This document shows positions 9,552-17,686 of a stretch of DNA of 36,030 nt, piece by piece. Made by a program: the position numbers and the translations under genes. The notes under the pieces are model-generated. The model was given only the letters and a program-made list of their open reading frames with translations, did not search any database and was not told where the DNA came from. Position 1 is the stretch's first letter, and each line of letters begins with the position of its first letter. The stretch is taken from NCBI GenBank assembly GCA_002254565.1, contig NJEG01000021.1:1-36030 (forward strand), in the 5' to 3' direction. Source of the stretch: Candidatus Altarchaeales archaeon ex4484_2 (lineage in GTDB: Archaea > Altiarchaeota > Altiarchaeia > IMC4 > QMZM01).

Positions 9552-10451
9552 ATGCACCTGCTTTCGATGTCTGATTTAAGCAAACAGGAACTCGAGTATT
9601 TTTTAGCTGAGACTAGAGCGATAAAAAACAATCCAGCCAGGTACCGGGATTCTATGTCTGATAAAACGCTTGTTTTGTTGTTTGAGAAACCAAGCACAAG
9701 GACTAAGGTATCCTTCGAGGTTGCGATGGTGCAGCTTGGAGGCTATCCAATAACCCTGGACTCCAGATCGTCACAGATGTCCAGGGGCGAGAGCATGGGG
9801 GACAGCGCCAGGGTATTAAGCAGGTACAGTGATGCTATAGCAGCAAGAGTATATACGCATGAGACCCTGGTGGAGTTGGCGGAGAACTCATCTATTCCAG
9901 TGATTAATGCATTATCGAATCTGGAGCACCCCTGTCAGGCCATAGCAGACCTGTACACCATGAAAGAATATAAGGGCTCTTTGGAGGCTGTTAAACTAGC
10001 TTACGTGGGGGATGGTAACAACGTCTGCAATTCCCTGCTCCTCGGTTGTGCGATGACGGGCGTTGATTTATCTGTTGCGTCCCCGCCTGATTATAAACCG
10101 GATGAGACTATACTCTCAAGGGCGCAGTCATTGGCTGATTCGAAGATTAAGCTCTATAATGATCCTTTGGATGCGGTCCAAGATGCTGACTTCATATACA
10201 CTGATGTCTGGGTGGGTATGGGTGATGAATCCGAGGAGGAGGAACGCCTTAATGCCTTCCAGGACTATCAGGTGAATACGGAGCTTATAAGGCAGGCAAA
10301 AAAGGACTGCCGGGTGATGCACTGCCTGCCAGCCCACAGGGGCCTGGAGATAACCGATGAAGTATTGGACAGCAGCAAGTCGATTGTATGGGAGCAGGCG
10401 GAGAACAGGTTACACACCCAGAAAGCAATAATCCTCAAGCTGATAGAATGA
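9552..10451 (+). CDS. argF: Ornithine carbamoyltransferase
   Basis: FEKPSTRTKVSFEVAMVQLGG, NALSNLEHPCQAIADLYT, DVWVGMGDE, MHCLPAHRGLEITDEV. Confidence 0.95.
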   Translation: MHLLSMSDLSKQELEYFLAETRAIKNNPARYRDSMSDKTLVLLFEKPSTRTKVSFEVAMVQLGGYPITLDSRSSQMSRGESMGDSARVLSRYSDAIAARVYTHETLVELAENSSIPVINALSNLEHPCQAIADLYTMKEYKGSLEAVKLAYVGDGNNVCNSLLLGCAMTGVDLSVASPPDYKPDETILSRAQSLADSKIKLYNDPLDAVQDADFIYTDVWVGMGDESEEEERLNAFQDYQVNTELIRQAKKDCRVMHCLPAHRGLEITDEVLDSSKSIVWEQAENRLHTQKAIILKLIE

Positions 10452-11605
10452 AGTCCGAGCTCTCCTCCCTGGATGTTTCCGTCCTGGTTGATGAACTAAA
10501 TGACCTGCTCGGGGATTCCAGGGTCCGGAATGTGTACCAGATAGGGGAGAAAGAGCTTAAGATCAAGTTTTTCATCTCCGGGAAGGGGAATGTGGACCTA
10601 ATTATTGCGGCAAACTATCTATGTGTTTCATCCTACAGCAGGCCTTCACCCCAGGAGCCAACATCTTTCGCGATGCAGTTGAGGAAGTACCTGAAGGGTT
10701 TATTCCTCAAGGAAGTTCGACAGCATGACTTCGACCGCATTGTTGAGTTCTTGTTCAGGGGGAAAGAAAAATATTTCCTCTTAATTGTTGAGTTGTTCAG
10801 CTCCGGTAACGTGATACTATCCAGTATGGATGGAAAAATCATCGGTGTCCTGGAGTGGCAGAAGTGGAGGCACAGGAGGCTTGGCGTGGGCCAGGACTAT
10901 AGTTATCCTCCTGGGGGGGTTAATCCCCTGGAGATTGAAAGAGAAAAATTTAGTGATATGCTGGCTGGCTCAGATAAAAAGATTGTTTCGGCTCTTGCCT
11001 CTGAGCTGAACCTTGGGGGTCTGGTTGCGGAGGAAATCTGTTTAAGGTCTACAGTTGACAAGGATGTGAGTGCGTCCTCTCTTGGCGTTGATGTAATCAA
11101 CCGCCTCTATGAGAGCATCAGGGAAGTCAGGGATGAGCTGGATAAAGAGGATGTGAAGCCGGTGCTGGTTTTTGATTCAGAGGATAATCCAGTAGATGCC
11201 TTACCTTTCCCCTTCAAAAAATACGATGATTCCAGACTTAAGCTGATGGATTCATTTAATCAGGCGGTGGATGAGCTATTCAGCCTCAGGGAGATAGATG
11301 AGATAGAGTCCAGTATGGATAAGTGTTTTGCGGAGAAAAAAGAAAAGCTTGAGCGTATCAGGGCCAGCCAGGAGGGGACTATTGAAAGCATGGAGCGCGA
11401 GAGCGTGGATATGAAGCGGGTTGGGGACCTGATCTATCAGAGCATGTCCCAGATAGAGCAGTTGATTAAAGCAGTTAATGAAGCAAGGGATAAGGGCTAC
11501 GACTGGGATGATATAAACATGAAGCTTTCCGGCAGGCGGATAGAAGGGTTGACTATTGTTGAGGTTAAGCGTAACGGCTCCATATTACTTGATGAAGTAG
11601 AATGA
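10448..11605 (+). CDS. NFACT-N domain plus HhH and partial coiled coil: stand-alone N-terminal half of RqcH/NEMF
   Basis: Likely ATG at 10448 overlaps the argF stop (ATGA). MKSELSSLDVSVLVDELNDLLGDSRVRNVYQIGEKELKIKF...YSRPSPQEPTSFAMQLRKYLKGLFLKEVRQHDFDRIVEFLF. Ends IEGLTIVEVKRNGSILLDEVE* without an NFACT-R domain. Confidence 0.9.
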   Translation: MKSELSSLDVSVLVDELNDLLGDSRVRNVYQIGEKELKIKFFISGKGNVDLIIAANYLCVSSYSRPSPQEPTSFAMQLRKYLKGLFLKEVRQHDFDRIVEFLFRGKEKYFLLIVELFSSGNVILSSMDGKIIGVLEWQKWRHRRLGVGQDYSYPPGGVNPLEIEREKFSDMLAGSDKKIVSALASELNLGGLVAEEICLRSTVDKDVSASSLGVDVINRLYESIREVRDELDKEDVKPVLVFDSEDNPVDALPFPFKKYDDSRLKLMDSFNQAVDELFSLREIDEIESSMDKCFAEKKEKLERIRASQEGTIESMERESVDMKRVGDLIYQSMSQIEQLIKAVNEARDKGYDWDDINMKLSGRRIEGLTIVEVKRNGSILLDEVE

Positions 11606-12087
11606 TTGGTTTAATAGCTGACACACACGACAACATGAAGGCTATCCAGGAGGCGGTGGACTTCTTTAACTTTCGGGATGTGGCTTTGGTCCTGCATGCA
11701 GGAGACCTGGTATCTCCCTTCACGGCCAGAGAATTCAAGCGGTTGAATGCTCCCTTCCATGCGGTATACGGCAACAACGAGGGTGAGCGGGAGGGCTTGA
11801 GGGATAAGTTTAGGGGTTTATGCGAGCTCTCGGATTTCATCGAGCTAGAGCATAATAAAAAGAAAATCTGCATATACCATGGCACCATCCCTTTCATACT
11901 GAGGTCCCTTGTGGAGTCACAGATTTATGATCTGGTGGTATCCGGGCACACTCACAACCCGGAATCCAGGAGGACTGGTAACACACTATTGGTTAATCCC
12001 GGGGAATGCTGTGGATATCTCACGGGCAAGAAGACCATAGCGTTGGTGGATTCAGCGGATTTATCTATTGAGTTTATTGAGCTTTAG
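11602..12087 (+). CDS. MJ0936/YfcE-family metallophosphoesterase
   Basis: MIGLIADTHDN, VLHAGDLVSP, VYGNNEGER, VVSGHTHNPESRRTGNTLLVNPGE. Confidence 0.93.
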   Translation: MIGLIADTHDNMKAIQEAVDFFNFRDVALVLHAGDLVSPFTAREFKRLNAPFHAVYGNNEGEREGLRDKFRGLCELSDFIELEHNKKKICIYHGTIPFILRSLVESQIYDLVVSGHTHNPESRRTGNTLLVNPGECCGYLTGKKTIALVDSADLSIEFIEL

Positions 12088-12204
12088 GCATTCCTTGCGA
12101 GACTTAAAATCTGGAATTATTTCCCTGCAGCGCTCGCATGCGAGCTTCCCGTACAGGAAGTCATAGAGCATGTCTATCACCAGAACAGCCTTCACATCTG
12201 CCAT
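12061..12204 (-). pseudogene. Truncated N-terminus of an isochorismatase/nicotinamidase-like cysteine hydrolase
   Basis: Minus-strand reading gives 47 codons: MADVKAVLVIDMLYDFLYGKLACERCREIIPDFKSRKECLKLNKLNR*. The VLVIDMLYDF..G.L.CER..EIIP pattern is typical of the family N-terminus. It overlaps the 3' end of the upstream gene and is absent from the ORF track. Confidence 0.6.
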
Positions 12205-12229
12205 ATACAGTACATAGGATCGAGTTGTT

Positions 12230-12445
12230 AAGTTTTGCGGAATATGGGCAGCTACACGCTTCCGGCGCTGCGCTTAACGTTTAGCGGTTAAGAGAAGTCC
12301 TGCTGAGCAGGATTTGGGCGGAGTGCCGAAGGCTGTGGCCAGATATGTGTTTGTTATATGACCTGAAGGGCTGGGTTGCCCTGCACAAATACTCTGTATT
12401 ATGTGGGGTAGAACTCCGCAATCGCAGAGTTCCGAACCCCGCCTA
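12230..12445. other. Hairpin-rich intergenic region; possible structured RNA or decayed element
   Basis: Four inverted repeats: CTTAAC(12273-12278)/GTTAAG(12287-12292); TCCTGCTGAGCAGGA (12298-12312); AGGGC(12367-12371)/GCCCT(12378-12382); GGGGT-AG-AACTCCGC(12405-12419)/GCAGAGTT(12424-12431) with ACCCC(12436-12440). Confidence 0.4.
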
Positions 12446-12450
12446 AAATA

Positions 12451-13224
12451 TTAATCCAATAATCCTCGAATCTTTTTCTGTTCATCGTTGCTTAACTTTT
12501 TCATCCCATCTTTAATAATCCATCTCGCATCCTTACCTGGATTTGCTTTAGCCCATTTCATTAAGTGTTTTGCTACCTCATCAGGATTCTTTTTGGTTAT
12601 CTCTCTCAAAATCCATGAAACTGCTTTTTTAACATCTGGTTCGTTATCCCCCATAACGGAATCAAGAATCTCGAAAACAGTATCTGTTGTTTGGATTCTC
12701 TTGTATCCTCGTAAACTCACTACTCCAAAACGTCTAATCCATTTATTCTCGCTCTTACTCCATTTTTCAGAGAGAGGCAGAACGAGTTCAGGATTGGAAT
12801 AGACTATCGGCTCTACTCCAAACATGGCAAGGTTGTCACAAACCGACCAGTTATCAAGATCAGGCAATACTGAGGAGATAAAATCTAGACAAATTTCCGG
12901 ATTCCTTGGACCGAACTTCTCCAAGCATTTCCCTGCTATCTGTCTTGCTTCAAAAGAAGCTTCGCCCCAGATAGTCTCTAACAAAAGTTTCGCTTCTGTT
13001 GATTCCTTCTGGATAAATTCCCCTATCTCGGCAGCTATCACTCTCAAGATAGGAATTGGAACCCCGAAAAACCTTCCAGTACCTGGAATGATCCTCTGGT
13101 AATTTTTTGTTGCGTCTCCATCCACATAGGATTCAAGGAGTTCCTGCAATCCCTTCGTGAATTCCTTTGGATTCTCTGCTTTTTCAAGCAATTTCTTTGT
13201 TCTTTTTTGAATTAATGTTTTCAT
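12451..13224 (-). CDS. AlkD-like DNA alkylation repair / HEAT-repeat protein
   Basis: FFGVPIPILRVIAAEI, LLETIWGEASFEARQIAGKCLEKF, VDNLA-like DNWSVCDNLA, FGVVSLRGY; fits PF08713. Confidence 0.85.
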   Translation of the reverse strand: MKTLIQKRTKKLLEKAENPKEFTKGLQELLESYVDGDATKNYQRIIPGTGRFFGVPIPILRVIAAEIGEFIQKESTEAKLLLETIWGEASFEARQIAGKCLEKFGPRNPEICLDFISSVLPDLDNWSVCDNLAMFGVEPIVYSNPELVLPLSEKWSKSENKWIRRFGVVSLRGYKRIQTTDTVFEILDSVMGDNEPDVKKAVSWILREITKKNPDEVAKHLMKWAKANPGKDARWIIKDGMKKLSNDEQKKIRGLLD

Positions 13225-14063
13225 TATTTTTTCAATTTTGTTTGTGTGGGGTGCCTGAAAATCAAATTCAGGGAGAACTCATATCTATTGCATAAAGTTA
13301 TTACCTTGCTCCTGATACCTTCATAGTATTCATTCGTAAGCCACTTCCTGCGGTAATCTGTGGCTAACTCAGGATAATGTTTATCAAGAACTTTTTTAAT
13401 CTCCGGCCAGTTACCGCATTTAAGATTTAGCTTATCCAGGAGGATTGTTTTAACTCCTGCTTCTCTAAAATGTTTGAATAATTCCTCCAGGTTTTTATCG
13501 CTAATCCCGGGAATAAATGGGCCGATAAAAACGGAAGTGGGGATTCCAGATTCGCTCATTTTTTCCAACGCTTTTAGGCGGCTTTTAACTGATGGGGCTT
13601 TTGGCTCAAAATTCCTAGCATCTTTTTCATCCAAACAGGTTATAGTAACTCCTGGCTGATGAATGGAATTACCGAATTTCTTTAGGATATCAATATCTCT
13701 TGTAATCAGTGGTGATTTAGTTAATAGGGCAATCTGGAAATTATTCTCCGCCAGAATCTCTAAGCAGTGGCGGGTAATCTGGTATTTCTTTTCCACTGCC
13801 TGGTAGGCATCTGTCACGGAAGAAATCATCACTATGCCTGGTTTTAGATGTTTAACCTGTTCCTCTAAAGCATCAGGGATATTGATTTTTACATCAACAA
13901 ATTCACCCCATTTCTCCCTGCCTTCTCTGTAAAAACACATAAAACGGGCGTAACAGTAAACACATCCATGAAGACAGCCGATATACGGATTGAGGGTATA
14001 GTCAAATCCCTTTATTTTACATGGATTCAGGGCTCTTTTACATCTAACCTCTCTGATTATCAT
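13224..14063 (-). CDS. Radical SAM protein (spore photoproduct lyase-like, Rv2578c/PA0069-like)
   Basis: LNPYIGCLHGCVYCYARFM (CxxxCxxC type), VMISSVTDAYQAVEKKYQITRHCLEIL, ALLTKSPLITRDIDILKKF. Confidence 0.9.
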   Translation of the reverse strand: MIIREVRCKRALNPCKIKGFDYTLNPYIGCLHGCVYCYARFMCFYREGREKWGEFVDVKINIPDALEEQVKHLKPGIVMISSVTDAYQAVEKKYQITRHCLEILAENNFQIALLTKSPLITRDIDILKKFGNSIHQPGVTITCLDEKDARNFEPKAPSVKSRLKALEKMSESGIPTSVFIGPFIPGISDKNLEELFKHFREAGVKTILLDKLNLKCGNWPEIKKVLDKHYPELATDYRRKWLTNEYYEGIRSKVITLCNRYEFSLNLIFRHPTQTKLKK

Positions 14064-14100
14064 TCTTCAGCGAACCAGTATTTTTTCCCTTTAAGAAATT

Positions 14101-15607
14101 CTTAAATTCCCAGCACTTTAGGGACTAGGACATCCAACCCCTCAAATAGTCCCCTCTGCTTCTTGGTCATCTCAGGGATGAGCATCTCATCCTTGAACAC
14201 CTTTGCTTTGAGGTTTCTGAGAAGGAGCAGGGCCTCCTCAACAGTAACCTTCTTCCCCAGCTTCTTTTTCAACAGCAAAAACGCGCTCAACGTTATGAAG
14301 GTCAACAACAGATAGCCACGCATGCTCTCCTCCTTGTGCACCCGCAAAGGCAGTAGTTCCAGATCATCCTTTGAGAACCTGAAGAGTTGTTCCGCAGTAT
14401 GTCTGCTGTAGTAAAACGATACTACATCGTTCCTCGGAAGATCGATAGACGAAACAAGGATCATAATGCCTTTCTTCTTCAGGAGGAATTCTTTATCGTC
14501 TGTGATCTCATCCGTCTCACCCAAGCGAAGAATGAGTTTCCTCGTCTCCCTGCCCTTACGCTCCGGATCAAGCACGACATAAGCAAAGGCCTTTTTTCCG
14601 AAGAGGTGTATTCCATGCTTCTTCACAAAAAGCCCTCTCTCACCATATGCTGAGGCGTGTTTCATACTTTCCAGATCACTGCTCTCCTTAATAAGCTCTT
14701 TGTAGAGCACCCTGTTTGAGGGCAGCCTTACCATGAAGGGAATCCCTTTCTCATGCATCGCCCTTATGTTGCCTTCAGAGTAGAAACCTGCGTCAAAGAT
14801 GCAGTAGGTATCCTTTATGCCGAGCTTTTTCAGTTCCTCTATTGTGGGCTTCAAACTTGAAACATCCGGGACACTTCCCGGGATGTATCTGAAGAACAGC
14901 GGCATCGAACTCGCCTTGTCAACTACAAGCATAAGATTCACCTGCTTGTCTATGTCCTCATCGTGATAATCCCACTGTGAGAAGGGTATGTGTATCTGGT
15001 TAGGCATCGCGGTCACGTCTAAAAGCAGGCCGTCTGAAGAGTGGTCTATGAAGGAAAGGTAGTTTTCGAAGAACAGACGGTAGTTGTCTTCATCCCCTAT
15101 CTCAACCATCAACTCACTGATCCTCTGCGACTTCAGCTCCGCCTTGCATAAGTGCCTTATCACATTGCCGTTCTGCCAGGTCTCCGCCAGCCTCATCGCG
15201 GAGGGGTGGCGGAGTTTATAGCAGACCAGGTTGAATAGCATGTTTGTCTTATCGCCGAACGTATCTTCAAGCACCTTGGTGAAGCCCTCCTTCTCCAGGA
15301 ACCGGTGCAGAAGGAACGTGTCGCCGAAGTCGAGGATAAGCTCTTCCTTCAAGAGCTTCTCCTTCAACGTCTTTTTGAAGACCTTCTTTTCCTTATCGAT
15401 TACAACGCCAAGGTACTTTGATTTATGTCTTGATTGTTTGGCTTTCTTGTCCCAGTAGCTGGTTAGTTCGTAGGCATACTCTTTGTTTCCGATTTTTTTG
15501 TAGGATACAAAAGACATAGTTACAATTAGGGACTATGAGTATAACAATACAAGCGTCTCTTGATGCGAAAAATACCTAGCTAGTACCTAAGAATTCGGGA
15601 ATTTAGG
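14101..15607 (-). mobile_element. IS1634-like insertion sequence, apparently complete
   Basis: Ends are imperfect inverted repeats: left CTTAAATTCCC (14101-14111), right GGGAATTTAGG (15597-15607). Both sides are flanked by the 5-bp direct repeat AAATT (14096-14100 and 15608-15612). Encloses one full-length transposase ORF. Confidence 0.85.
14102..15517 (-). CDS. IS1634/IS4-like DDE transposase
   Basis: SYWDKKAKQSRHKSKYLGVVIDKEKKVFKKT, DVTAMPNQ, LMLVVDKASSMPLFFRYIPGSVPDVSSL, IFDAGFYSEGNI, YYSRHTAEQLFRFSK. Confidence 0.93.
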   Translation of the reverse strand: MSFVSYKKIGNKEYAYELTSYWDKKAKQSRHKSKYLGVVIDKEKKVFKKTLKEKLLKEELILDFGDTFLLHRFLEKEGFTKVLEDTFGDKTNMLFNLVCYKLRHPSAMRLAETWQNGNVIRHLCKAELKSQRISELMVEIGDEDNYRLFFENYLSFIDHSSDGLLLDVTAMPNQIHIPFSQWDYHDEDIDKQVNLMLVVDKASSMPLFFRYIPGSVPDVSSLKPTIEELKKLGIKDTYCIFDAGFYSEGNIRAMHEKGIPFMVRLPSNRVLYKELIKESSDLESMKHASAYGERGLFVKKHGIHLFGKKAFAYVVLDPERKGRETRKLILRLGETDEITDDKEFLLKKKGIMILVSSIDLPRNDVVSFYYSRHTAEQLFRFSKDDLELLPLRVHKEESMRGYLLLTFITLSAFLLLKKKLGKKVTVEEALLLLRNLKAKVFKDEMLIPEMTKKQRGLFEGLDVLVPKVLGI

Positions 15608-15722
15608 AAATTTGGATGGAACAACCATAGGGAGTGGAATCTCATAATCCGTGTTATGTGAAGTTTGCCAATTAGTCCAATAATAAGAACTGACAAATTG
15701 ATATGTCAAAGGTTTGCAGATA

Positions 15723-15902
15723 TTATTTTTTCCTAATAGGTTTTACGATTGTGCAATATACCGTAGTTGAAAGTGTTGTTTTCTTTCTTCCAGTCTCTTC
15801 ATCTTCAGTATGCCCACTTTTAGGTTGAAAACTTCTGAATTCTGCATATATGCGTTCCCCTTCCAATATATCTCCGTGTCCTGTTAAGATTTCTCCACTC
15901 AT
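15723..15902 (-). CDS. 59-aa uncharacterised protein, paralogous to the upstream neighbour
   Basis: Read by hand, below the ORF-track cutoff: MSGEILTGHGDILEGERIYAEFRSFQPKSGHTEDEETGRKKTTLSTTVYCTIVKPIRKK*. Confidence 0.6.
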   Translation of the reverse strand: MSGEILTGHGDILEGERIYAEFRSFQPKSGHTEDEETGRKKTTLSTTVYCTIVKPIRKK

Positions 15903-15907
15903 GATAA

Positions 15908-16105
15908 CTACAAGTTATATATTCTTCTCCGAATTGGATATTCCAATGTACAAACAACATCTCCTATAAATGTGTTGCTCATTCTTCTATGAAAACTCGA
16001 TCCCGTTTTAACAATCGATTTGTTCATGGGATGTTCCGTTTCATTAAATAAAACAACAACACGTTCTCCTTTCAATGAATTGCCATATTCTCTTCCCACC
16101 ACCAT
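15908..16105 (-). CDS. 65-aa uncharacterised protein
   Basis: MVVGREYGNSLKGERVVVLFNETEHPMNKSIVKTGSSFHRRMSNTFIGDVVCTLEYPIRRRIYNL; shares an LxGER...F...TG...VxCTxxxPIR pattern with the next ORF. Confidence 0.65.
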   Translation of the reverse strand: MVVGREYGNSLKGERVVVLFNETEHPMNKSIVKTGSSFHRRMSNTFIGDVVCTLEYPIRRRIYNL

Positions 16106-16106
16106 T

Positions 16107-16541
16107 TTATCCAGAATTAACTACCTCAATCCTTTCATCTTTCTCTAATTCATCCAGAATATTCATAACCCTTAAAAAGTCTATACCCAACTTATTTGCG
16201 ATTTCATCGGGATAAATCTGTTCCCCCTCTTTAAGACCGTCAAGAAGTTCTTTAATCCTCTGCTTGGCTTCTTCACGAGAAATTTCCTGTAGAACTATAA
16301 CATGAGGTTCATTTGCCTTTTTAAGTTCCTCAATTTCTTTTTCAAGTTTTGATACCCTATTAAGAAGTTGAATCTCATTATCACTTAACCCAGATGGTGT
16401 TTTCATAGCCAGAATAGTTGTAGTTCCTGCCCTAATAGTGAAATCTATGCTAGGTTCCACTTCTAATACTTCTCCATCTATAGGCACGGTTGCAGGCATG
16501 GTTTCAAGTTTTAATTTCTCTTCCATATCATTCACCTTCAA
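16107..16541 (-). CDS. 144-aa uncharacterised protein with central coiled coil and winged-helix-like C-terminus
   Basis: LLNRVSKLEKEIEELKKA coiled coil, then GEQIYPDEIANKLGIDFLRVMNILDELEKDERIEVV. Overlaps the upstream ORF by 14 nt. Confidence 0.75.
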   Translation of the reverse strand: MKVNDMEEKLKLETMPATVPIDGEVLEVEPSIDFTIRAGTTTILAMKTPSGLSDNEIQLLNRVSKLEKEIEELKKANEPHVIVLQEISREEAKQRIKELLDGLKEGEQIYPDEIANKLGIDFLRVMNILDELEKDERIEVVNSG

Positions 16542-17169
16542 TAGATTGAATAATTTTTGTGATTTTATCTTCCAATGATTCCTGAAATGAAATTATATCC
16601 CCAGTATCCCTGGATCGGTATTGTAACCTAACGGCAAATCTGTTCCTTGGACTAGTTGGATTTGGTTCTATAATTAAACTAAATAATTCATACTCCTGAG
16701 CCTCCTCTTTATTACTTATCAACACGCCCGTTACTCCTATATCTTCTATATCCTCCAATGGACTTAGATCTATTTTTGAAGACTTGCTCAGAATATCTCT
16801 AGGGTTTTTATTTGATTTCATATTCATGTTTGTAAGAACTTCATAAAAGAGAACTATTGCTTTAGGATCATAACCAATATCTGATAAAAACTGGGTCACT
16901 TCCTTAAAAATATTTAACACACTGGTTGGCTCTTTACCCACTGTATTAAGAGCATGTGCCACATAATTTAATTCTACATTTGTGTTTTCTTTAGCACCTA
17001 TTACCCCCTTTTTTATAACACGGCTTTCAGCATCAACGAATGCCTCACTAACAGGCTTATATCCATGTTCAGGCAGTATCTTTTCTATTTTTTCCTTCAG
17101 TATATTCAGATCTACAATTGGCTTGAGCTTAATGCCTATATGGCAACGATCGTATGCTTCTATTTCCAT
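16528..17169 (-). CDS. 213-aa uncharacterised protein
   Basis: MEIEAYDRCHIGIKLKPIVDLNILKEKIEKILPEHGY...RLQYRSRDTGDIISFQESLEDKITKIIQSIEGE; first gene of the minus-strand cluster. Confidence 0.75.
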   Translation of the reverse strand: MEIEAYDRCHIGIKLKPIVDLNILKEKIEKILPEHGYKPVSEAFVDAESRVIKKGVIGAKENTNVELNYVAHALNTVGKEPTSVLNIFKEVTQFLSDIGYDPKAIVLFYEVLTNMNMKSNKNPRDILSKSSKIDLSPLEDIEDIGVTGVLISNKEEAQEYELFSLIIEPNPTSPRNRFAVRLQYRSRDTGDIISFQESLEDKITKIIQSIEGE

Positions 17170-17287
17170 TGTTAGTCCGCCTTTATCAATTCAATGATTT
17201 ATATAGTATTAAAAATATAAATGTATGTTGGATTATTTGATCGGATAGTTAAATTGTGATATAACGTTTTATCTATCTCGGGCAAAT

Positions 17288-17353
17288 TTCAGATAACTAG
17301 TTTTTATGCGAATTTTTGTTCGCATAAACTCCTTAATGAGTATCTTATCTGAA
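17288..17353. promoter_or_regulatory. Nested inverted repeats in the region between divergent genes
   Basis: Inner 10-bp perfect repeat TTTATGCGAA(17303-17312)/TTCGCATAAA(17319-17328). Outer 9-bp repeat TTCAGATAA(17288-17296)/TTATCTGAA(17345-17353). Confidence 0.55.
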
Positions 17354-17686
17354 CTTTTATTAATATTATCCTCTAATTGAGGGGTTTGAATAATTTAGGT
17401 GATAGCTAACTGATACCATGTCTCCCTAGCATTATGGCCCACAGGAGACAGTATGGGCGTGTTCAAGGGCTTGAGTAACCCTTTGGTTGAATATGTGTTC
17501 CATGAACCGCTTGTGTCAGTTCATCAATTTTTCCTATTTCACATTCTCTGATTCTGGCAGCAGCCTTAACAGCCATAGCTTCCCTGCTTTATTATTGCTT
17601 CAAGGGTGCTCTAAAACAGGGGGGATATACAGTCAAACCCATTAGTTGTTTGTGTTTTTAATCACTGAATCCAAAGTATTTTTCAG

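Noticed and set aside
10388-10447. N-terminal extension of the NFACT-N ORF in the track
   Set aside because: It overlaps argF; the ATG at 10448 gives the expected N-terminus.
12132-12145. Perfect palindrome GCTCGCATGCGAGC
   Set aside because: Lies inside the cysteine-hydrolase remnant and encodes its LACER stretch, so it is likely coincidental.
12205-12450. RNase P RNA or SRP RNA
   Set aside because: I could not find the conserved P4/CR elements of RNase P or the SRP S-domain motifs; left as an unknown structured region.
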